From Aplectana chamaeleonis (taxonomy: Eukaryota > Nematoda > Chromadorea > Rhabditida > Cosmocercidae), in assembly GCA_029168955.1 (NCBI GenBank), contig JAPDOI010000107.1, positions 186,001-250,000 of the forward strand: a DNA stretch of 64,000 nt, given 5' to 3'. This document shows positions 57,456 through 64,000 of this stretch, piece after piece (the first letter of the stretch is position 1; every line of letters begins with the position of its first letter). The position numbers and the translations under genes were made by a program. The notes beneath the pieces are model-generated. The model was not told the origin of the DNA. It did no database searches and saw nothing but the letters and a program-made list of their open reading frames with translations.

Positions 57456-58241
57456 CAGGGGTATACCGTAGTTTGTCGCTGTCATGAGCGACAGGCATGC
57501 AATCTAGCACAAATCGCGGCGTGACCCGCATCGGAGCAACGGCGTCGGCCAACGTAGGAGCAGTGATCGCGCTTCTGTCGCAGCGACGTGCTGAGGAGGG
57601 CTGACAAACCGCAAATGTGCAGAGGCCTGTCGCTGCCACTGTCGCTGTCGCTATGAAGTGCACTGCGACAGCAACAGGTTTAGGGGTACGGTATGATTTG
57701 GCGACACACGGTCGCGTAACTCTGCACAGCGAACGCCTGTCGCGGAACTCTCACCCTTAAGACCTATCGCTGTCGCAGTGCACTTCACAGCGACAGCGAC
57801 AGTACTAGAGACACGCATTAGGGGTCCGCAGAGTTGCAGAGACCGGCGAGTGGTCGCCGAGCGTCAGCATTGACGCGGCGACAAAAATGTTTCTAAACAT
57901 TATCGTTGCGGCGTCGGTTGCCGCTTGCTGGCAGTGATGTAGGGCCGTCGCGGCGTCAATACACTCTGCGGTGCCCCTCGTCGTTCTTCACGCCGCGTCG
58001 GTCGCAGTAGTCGCCGAATGTAATCGATATTTCATCACCCAGTGCTGTTCGTCGCTGCGAGCAACGCCGCGACCTCAACTCTGCGGACTCCTTTTGGCAC
58101 ATTTGCAGTGTCGCTGCGACCCACACTCAAAAACTGTTTCTACGACGACCGACGTCGTTTCCGCGATGCGAAGCCCGCGGCGATTTGTGTTCGATTGCAT
58201 GCCTGTCGCTCATTACAGCGACAAAGTGTACCATACCCCTT
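57456..58241. mobile_element. TIR element (GGGGTATACxGTAGTTTGTCGC ends)
   Basis: The left GGGGTATACCGTAGTTTGTC and the right GACAAAGTGTACCATACCCC are inverted, and both continue through GCTGTCATGAGCGACAGGCA or its inverse. Arms of about 160-200 bp surround a core rich in GTCGCTGTCGC. Similar right ends occur at 58830-58906 and fragments near 47200. The overlapping frames on both strands share DCMPVAH because of the inversion. Confidence 0.8.
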
Positions 58242-58242
58242 G

Positions 58243-58820
58243 AAGGCAGCGTTCACGATGGAATATGATTGTCATGTTTTCCCTGGGAAAGTCTTTCTTG
58301 GTTCGTTGTACGATCTATAAGGAAAAAGCATGAAAAAGCCCGTTTGAGGGTAAAGGGGCCGTTTAAAATCGGCAGATTTTTCGGTGGTGCACGACTCTAG
58401 TGATGCTTTGTAGTATCAGGGGCATCAACTGGCTCAAAACTGATTATTAGTAATTGACTTCCGACAGTCGATACGGCCTTTCTAGAGCTCTACAAAAGGC
58501 TCTACCTTTCTAGAGCTTATTACCTCTTTACCACTAACTGTTTTGTACTTGCTTTGTGTAAAAATTGTGTCTGTATACTCGTAAATCACTTTACTAGTTG
58601 CTGTGCACATGGCAGAATTTTGACCAGACACAACAGCAAATTCCATGTTCTACGGGCGGCGCTGTGCACCTGTGCACGGATTGGCATCTTTGTGCCTTAA
58701 TAACTCTAATCTTAGCGCATTTGTAGCTGCGGAACCTTCGCAGTTCGTCAGCTGTTTTCGAACAACACAGATTTCCGCAGTTTTCTCTATTACCTTTTCT
58801 CTCTTGACCACTGCCTTTGA
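58243..58820. mobile_element. Family A-like MITE with diverged ends
   Basis: The left end GAAGGCAGCGTTCACGATGG and the right end TCTTGACCACTGCCTTTGAAG pair loosely. It abuts 57456-58241 and is followed at 58830-58906 by a second right end of that family. Confidence 0.5.
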
Positions 58821-59610
58821 AGGGCAGGAGCTCCACGACAGGCTGTCGCTGTCGCTGAGCAGAGCGACGGGACCGCGTGGCGCGAAAGTATACCATACCC
58901 CTTATGCGCAGAATCTGAGCTGACGATGCGCAGAAAACGGGGCGGAAATTTCGTAATGCGCGCCAATTGGATGTCTGGAGTCTAAATACGCACCTGCATG
59001 GCTACAGTATAATGAAATTTCGAGTCATGAATTCATATATTACACTTTTTTGAGTAACAGTACATGCCGAGTCTACCGACACATCCGTTCCGAATCATGA
59101 CATATTTCGTATATTCGGTATCCGAGTCGTTATCCGACTCATGGCACATTTCGGTGAATCGGATTTTAAATCATTCGGATTTGGACGTTTTTCGGTGGAT
59201 CAAATTTCGGATCACTCGAATTTTAACGTTTTTTTCGGTGGATCGGATTCTGGATCATTCGGATTTTGACGTTTTTTCGATGATTCGGATTTTGGATCAT
59301 TCGGATTTTGACATTTTTCGGTGAATCGGATTTTGAATCATGAAAATTTCGGTTCATTCGGATGGATATTCGAAAGTGAGTGAGTCGGATCCAATGTATA
59401 GTCAGCGGCAGCCCGGTGTTAACAGTGCAAATCCCAGCGCCCCGTGACGCACGTATACTCTGTTTCATTCCAAGTGAGCTCCTGTTTTCGATTATCAGAG
59501 CGCGAAGCGGTGGGTTCAGCGTCAGAACCTACTTATCGCTAGTTATATTTCACCAAAGCCCAACGCACCGCTACTGGAGCTAATTGAAATCGGCAGCTCA
59601 ATAGAGGTTT

Positions 59611-61264
59611 GACAGCGTCCATAGCTAGAAGTTTTGTAAAAACGGGGAGCATCTGGCAAACTTGGCAAAAAAGCGTTCGATACATGTACCTTTCTTGAAA
59701 TAAACACTTTTTCGAATTCTGAAATCGCTATCATATTCTTAGATCGAATTGCTACCTAATTATGTGACTTGTGGGCCGAAGTTCTCTAAAATCGCTTTCT
59801 TTTCGGAGGAAATAGTTTTTGCAATCGTTTTTCAAAAACGTCGCGCACGGCGAAGTGCGGCGAACTTTTGAGCAGTATTTGTACAAATAATGGAAGAGCA
59901 CTCTGTACTCTTTCTTGATAAATTAGGTGCAGGTGGGAGAATCTCAAGGTTTGTGTCATCAGCCAATTTTTCGGGTGTTTGATTATTAGAAGTCCTTCTT
60001 TAAACACGCTCGAGAACTAACTAGGAAACCTCGCATGGCCTACACCACCATTCGAAAGATGGCCGAACACAAGCACGAGGTCCCTTTCCGGATTTCGCAA
60101 ACGCTAATACGAGTTTTTGATAGAAAAAAGGCGGGAAATACGAACTTTGACAGGCTATAACTTTTTTCGCACATGTCCGTTATAAAGTCCTAGTTCAGAT
60201 TCGGAGAGGGCGTGCTAGAGTTGACTAGAGAACAATAATCAGCTTTCTGATCCGGGGTACACTATGCGAGGTTCCCTAGTAAGCTATGGTAAACCCCTAG
60301 TGACCTGTCGATTTCGAATATCACCAGCAGCTGAGCGGTGGGCCTCGGCGAAATATAATTAGTGATAATCGAAAACAGGAGTTCACTTGAAATTAATCAG
60401 AGTCTACCTGACAAGTCTGAGTTTTGTTGCTAAAACCCTGGACTCCTAAAGGCAGTGTTCACGATAAAAGTCTTTTCTCTGTTTTTTCGCCTATCTTGAG
60501 AACGGTCCCATGCTGATTTCAATGATGTCTCTGGAATGGTACACGACCCCCAGAATTATGGCCCCTCAAAATTCAGCTAAGGAAGCATGGTCCGAGGCTT
60601 GTATCTCCCGTTTTTGCAGCCGATGTGTGCGAGCTGACCTGAGTAAAGAGAGACGTTGAGAATGAAGGGAAGAACGAGGTTTTTGATCGGAAACCGTCGC
60701 TCATTGAACCACGAATTCAGGGAAACTGTTATAGCGCGTCGGCGGAGTGGCCCAATGGGTTGGCTGGCCCACGAGGTTTTCACTCATTTACCGGCCGTTT
60801 TTCGTTGCACTTCCGTTCTTAATCTTCTTAGACGGACCCAAAATTACGTTTTAGCCAAAAAAAAACGTGCAATTTTTCCTTCGTGAACACTGCCTTTAAA
60901 CAATGAATGATTTCGAAAATTCGACCGATGTGAACCTTGAGATTCTCTCACCTGCGCCTAATTTATGGAGAAAACATAGAGATTGCTCTTCCTTTACGTG
61001 TACAAATACCGCTCAAAGTTTCGCCGCACTTTGCCGCGACATTTTTGAAAAACGATTGGGAAAACTATTTCCTTCAAAAACAAAGCGACTTTAGGGATCT
61101 TCGGCCCACAAGCCACATAATTATAAAGCAATTCGATCTGTGAATATGATAGCGATTTCAGAATTCAAAAAAGTTACAAGTATCGGAAGCTTTTTTTCCA
61201 AGTTTGCCAGATGCTCCCCGTTTTTACAAAACTTAGCGCGGGTATTGTAGCAATGGACGCTGTC
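59611..61264. mobile_element. Large foldback element (GACAGCGTCCAT ends)
   Basis: The left arm 59611-59960 and the right arm 60930-61264 are inverted copies: GGGGAGCATCTGGCAAACTT versus AGTTTGCCAGATGCTCCCCG, and GGTGCAGGTGGGAGAATCTC versus GAGATTCTCTCACCTGCGCC. The frames at 59786-60007 (minus) and 60903-61143 (plus) are the same sequence read from either arm. The spacer holds a family A MITE (60447-60899) and sequence shared with the 27999-28333 MITE. Confidence 0.8.
60447..60899. mobile_element. MITE, family A
   Basis: The ends TAAAGGCAGTGTTCACGAT and TTCGTGAACACTGCCTTTAA are inverted. The interior (GATGTCTCTGGAATGGTACA, CAGCTAAGGAAGCATGG) matches 4100-4380 in inverse sense and 38640-38800 in the same sense. 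Confidence 0.88.
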
Positions 61265-61407
61265 TAACTCGGGTTGGCGGCCTTCTGGTGGATTAGACGA
61301 GAAGAGTTAGTTTACCGATGAAATTCTCCATGTCTTTTAAGGAAATGGAAACAGGGGTAAAGAAGAGAAGCGATATTTGGCGAAACAAGGCATTGCTCTT
61401 GGGATCC

Positions 61408-61964
61408 TTAAAGGCAGTGGTCGCGATAAAAAACTTTGTCTAAAAACTATAAAAATCAGCTTAGATAGAAAACCACGAAAAAACTATGGAGGTGGCGCGA
61501 TGAAAAACGGGCTAGAATTAGAGTTTGTAGGGCCCAAAGATGCCACTTCGTGCACACGTGCACAGAGCCGTAAAAAAAGATCGCCGCCTCATGCCGAGCA
61601 GTCAAAAATCATCGACATTCAGAGGAAGAAATACATTCAAATTTACGTAATGAAAAGAGTTGACCATTGAACGCAAGCACTTCAGTTAATGTTTTTGACT
61701 AGATGAGTCCGAAGGATAATGTTCACTGGTTGAAATTCAATTTCAGGCCATCTGATGTTCTTGATATCAGAGATCATCGCTGCCGATGATGTGGAGTGGG
61801 CTCGTCCACCATCAAAAGGCAAAAAAAGGTTTAGGCTTCAATTTTGGCCTGAAACGGTGGTTTTTTCGCGATTTTTTCTCATTGGTCCTACTAATCTAAA
61901 CAAAGAAAAGGGTTTAGAGAGGGAAAGAAGACAAGCATATTTTATCTCGACCACTGCCTTTGAA
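61408..61964. mobile_element. MITE (AAGGCAGTGGTCGCGAT ends)
   Basis: The left TTAAAGGCAGTGGTCGCGAT and the right TATCTCGACCACTGCCTTTG are inverted. The interior shares ATCAGCTTAGATAGAAAACC with 18977-19209 but is longer. It is directly followed by another MITE. Confidence 0.8.
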
Positions 61965-62398
61965 GGCCTTTGCCTTTTTCATAAATTTCGTGCTCGGTTA
62001 TTGGCCGCAAATCGAAACTTCAGGGTCTCATTGGAGCACTGGGGTCGAAAGAACTAACGAAAACGAGCCCGAAGGAGCTACATATGGCTCCGAAGTCCGC
62101 TCGTGCTAGCCCTTCCGCTAGTTTTCCGAGGAACAGTATGGTCCTCGTCTACATTAGCATTGGAGGAGCGCGGCTGAGTTTTAGCATTGGGGCGCATTTG
62201 CTCACGCTGTTTAGTTCAGGCCCAGGCCCGCGCAACTCATCCACCACTGAAATGTGGCTTTCAAAAAGAAGAGCTGATTTTGGATGTTTCGCTGCTTTTT
62301 TCATGATTCTTTCTTCACTGATGAAACAATCAGACTCTGAACCTTCGTTTTCTGGTTGAAACTCAAAAACGTTTTTTATCTTGGACACTGCCTTTAAA
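61961..62398. mobile_element. MITE abutting the previous one
   Basis: It runs from TTGAAGGCCTTTGCCTTTTT to TTATCTTGGACACTGCCTTTAA. Its right end belongs to the AAGGCAGTG group; the left end is diverged. The frames inside are shadows. Confidence 0.55.
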
Positions 62399-63329
62399 AA
62401 ATATTGGAACCGTGAGACTGCCTTGTTTCTGTCATAAGCCGTTCTGCAGTAGATTCGCGGTATCGAGGACAAAATTTGGGACAGGCTTGCGAACTCGTAA
62501 GCAAGCCTCGTGTCCGTTTTGAAGTCGGTGCTTCAAAACTGCCGGGTGGTGACCTGGTGGGCTGCGATCCGGCTAGTCAGCCGAAGATTCACAAAATTCT
62601 ATCAGAGATTGGAGGCCAAGTGCGTAGAGCAACAGCTGTACCAGGAAGGACCGCAAGAGTGTATCCGAAACCACCCTTCTCTACCGTAGCGTAATCACCT
62701 TAGTTGATTGCAATATTAGACACTGAATGGATTGCCGGATGTGAAGGATTTGGAGAAGAATTCTTCTAATGACCTGTCGTAAACACTCCATCGCCTCAGA
62801 TAAGGGCAGTGGTGCGAAAGGCCATGTATGGTTTCACCATTAGATCCAGTCTGGTGAATTGACCAGGTGCGATGATTGCGGCCGGCCGTGCGGCGTTGGT
62901 GGTATCACTGGCCAATGAGGTTTCGAGCGCGCGCGGCAATCTACCGTCGCAGCCCCGTCCATTCACAAGATTGAAATGTTTTGTGTACTCAAGATTCATG
63001 GTGTTTTGTCGAAACTTGTCACACAGCAGATGCTGATGTTTTCGGCAACTTTCGGTGTTCTTCGTTTTTTTTGGCGGCCTTTCATTGATTTCGTTTTTTT
63101 AATGTTGTGGGTTGTGGGAATGGCTCCCATCTGAACGAAAGGGGAATTCACAAACTGTTTTCAAGAGACTTCTCCTATAAGATCTTTCTATGAAAGTTGA
63201 TAAAGTTGCTAGAACGATAACCGCTTCGTTAAAACAAAAAATACAAAACATGTTATTAATGTTGAAGTTTGGGCTATTACCTAATTCGTTTGAAAATGGT
63301 ACCGAAAATGCTTCAATGAAAAATAGTCC
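62399..63329. other. No gene confirmed; 72-codon frame noted
   Basis: The plus frame at 62476-62694 (including RFEVGASKLPGGDLVGCDPA) and GAMIAAGRAALVVSLANE around 62872-62930 look somewhat protein-like, but I recognise neither and found no splice model joining them. Confidence 0.3.
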
Positions 63330-63788
63330 TTAAAGACATCGTACGCGCTGAAAACCACCCACCGTTTTTTGAGTTTGAATCATTGGTTGGGCCCGCCTGA
63401 GGACGTGGGTAGAGTTTCTCGGGTTACCGACGCATCATTGGGAAGATATGGGTGATTGAATGCCTCGAATTCCACCAAAAGAGGCCGGCCTTCCGGCAGC
63501 CATGTGGCCTCAAATGAGAAAAGAAGGTAGCTTATCAACAAATGATACATCAACTTCCACTCATTTACGCGATATAGCTTGTTGAGAAGCTTCTTTCTTT
63601 TTTATTCTAAGCCACATGGCTGTCAGAAAACCAGCCTTTTTTGGTGGAATTCGAGGAATTCGATCACCCATATCTTCCGAATGATGCGTCGGTGACCCGA
63701 GAAACTCTACCCGCGTTCTCAGGCGGGCCTAACCAATGATTCAAACTCAAAAAACGGTGAGTGGTTTTCAGCGCGTACGATGCCTTAA
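63330..63788. mobile_element. Palindromic MITE of family H type, about 200-bp arms
   Basis: The ends TTAAAGACATCGTACGCGCT and AGCGCGTACGATGCCTTAA are inverted. The arms continue inward through GGTTGGGCCCGCCTGAGGAC / GTTCTCAGGCGGGCCTAACC, the ATCATTGGGAAGATATGGGT block and GAATTCCACCAAAAGAGGC or its inverse, meeting near 63540-63590. Confidence 0.92.
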
Positions 63789-64000
63789 CTGGAAATCTGT
63801 AGCAATCGTTTAGAAATTTTTACCGACTCCACTGCGATTGTGGAAAGAATCCTCTTTGAAAACTGGAAAAAAGTGCTATTCATCCAGTGCACAAAGGGAA
63901 GCCCCTACTCTTAACGCTTAGGAAAACAGAGTAGGAGAAAGTAATAGAAAGAAAACTTACCATGAAAGGCCGTCGCTAGGTGGGTGCTGTAATTGAGGAG
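63789..64000. other. No feature seen at window end
   Basis: About 210 bp without a recognisable feature. Confidence 0.4.

Larger units (their letters stand above)
56643..59400. mobile_element. hAT-like element of TCGGAT type, 8-bp duplication
   Basis: The ends TATACATGGGATACGAATC and (inverted) TATACATTGGATCCGACTC lie between ATCAGCGG (56635-56642) and GTCAGCGG (59401-59408), 7 of 8 equal. Subterminal regions are repeats of CGGATTTTGGATCA and TCGGATA (56650-56900 and 59100-59390). Nested within it are 57058-57284, 57456-58241 and 58243-58820. No transposase seen. Confidence 0.82.

Noticed and set aside
62476..62694. 72-codon frame as an exon of a conserved gene
   Set aside because: No family recognised and no joined splice model; kept only as a note.

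Overview
The window reads as non-prokaryotic, repeat-saturated nuclear DNA, most likely from a nematode. The only convincing host gene fragment has short introns (93 and 62 bases) and nematode-style acceptors ending in TTTTCAG. Its protein resembles the cation diffusion facilitator (CDF) proteins that are expanded in worms. An RTE-type retrotransposon piece and many small inverted-repeat elements fit the same assignment. I cannot name the species. No rRNA, intact tRNA, operon or prokaryotic signal was seen.

The gene content is very low. A three-exon CDF transporter fragment lies at 50027-50580 (+). The remaining recognisable protein-coding sequence comes from transposons: a pogo/Tigger-like transposase C-terminus (5772-6013, -), a jockey-like non-LTR C-terminus (26949-27748, -), an RTE reverse-transcriptase C-terminus with an exact 15-base target duplication (35660-36554, +), and a hAT dimerisation domain (53815-53986, +). 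Most long open frames come from a 42-bp tandem repeat that is open in several frames on both strands, or from inverted repeats.

Layout. 1-9 kb: a hAT-like foldback with a small TTAA-flanked element nested in one arm, a pogo remnant, a 2.15-kb terminal-inverted-repeat (TIR) element and a second foldback. 9-25 kb: many MITE copies, a tRNA-derived SINE and a 63-bp-stem hairpin. 25-29 kb: a hAT element with a perfect 8-bp duplication, the jockey fragment, and a minisatellite with a MITE in it. 30-34 kb: three elements nested inside one another, the two inner ones with perfect 8-bp duplications. 35-37 kb: the RTE insertion. 38.6-46.3 kb: two large GC-rich arrays of one diverged 42-bp unit; the first lies inside an overgrown MITE and the second has a 210-bp higher-order period. 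46.4-47.0 kb: a 633-bp palindrome. 50 kb: the CDF exons. 51-55.8 kb: a hAT element that split a palindrome and was itself invaded at least three times. 56-64 kb: another hAT-like element with nested insertions, a large foldback and further MITEs.

There is no multigene pathway to describe. The system visible here is the transposon community. Several hAT-like families have subterminal regions built from short motifs repeated many times (GGAAAC, GGCAAAC, TTTCGG, TTTACCG, TCGGAT, TCGAA), some with 42-43 bp spacing, probably as transposase-binding arrays. Target-site duplications and empty sites allow the order of many insertions to be worked out.
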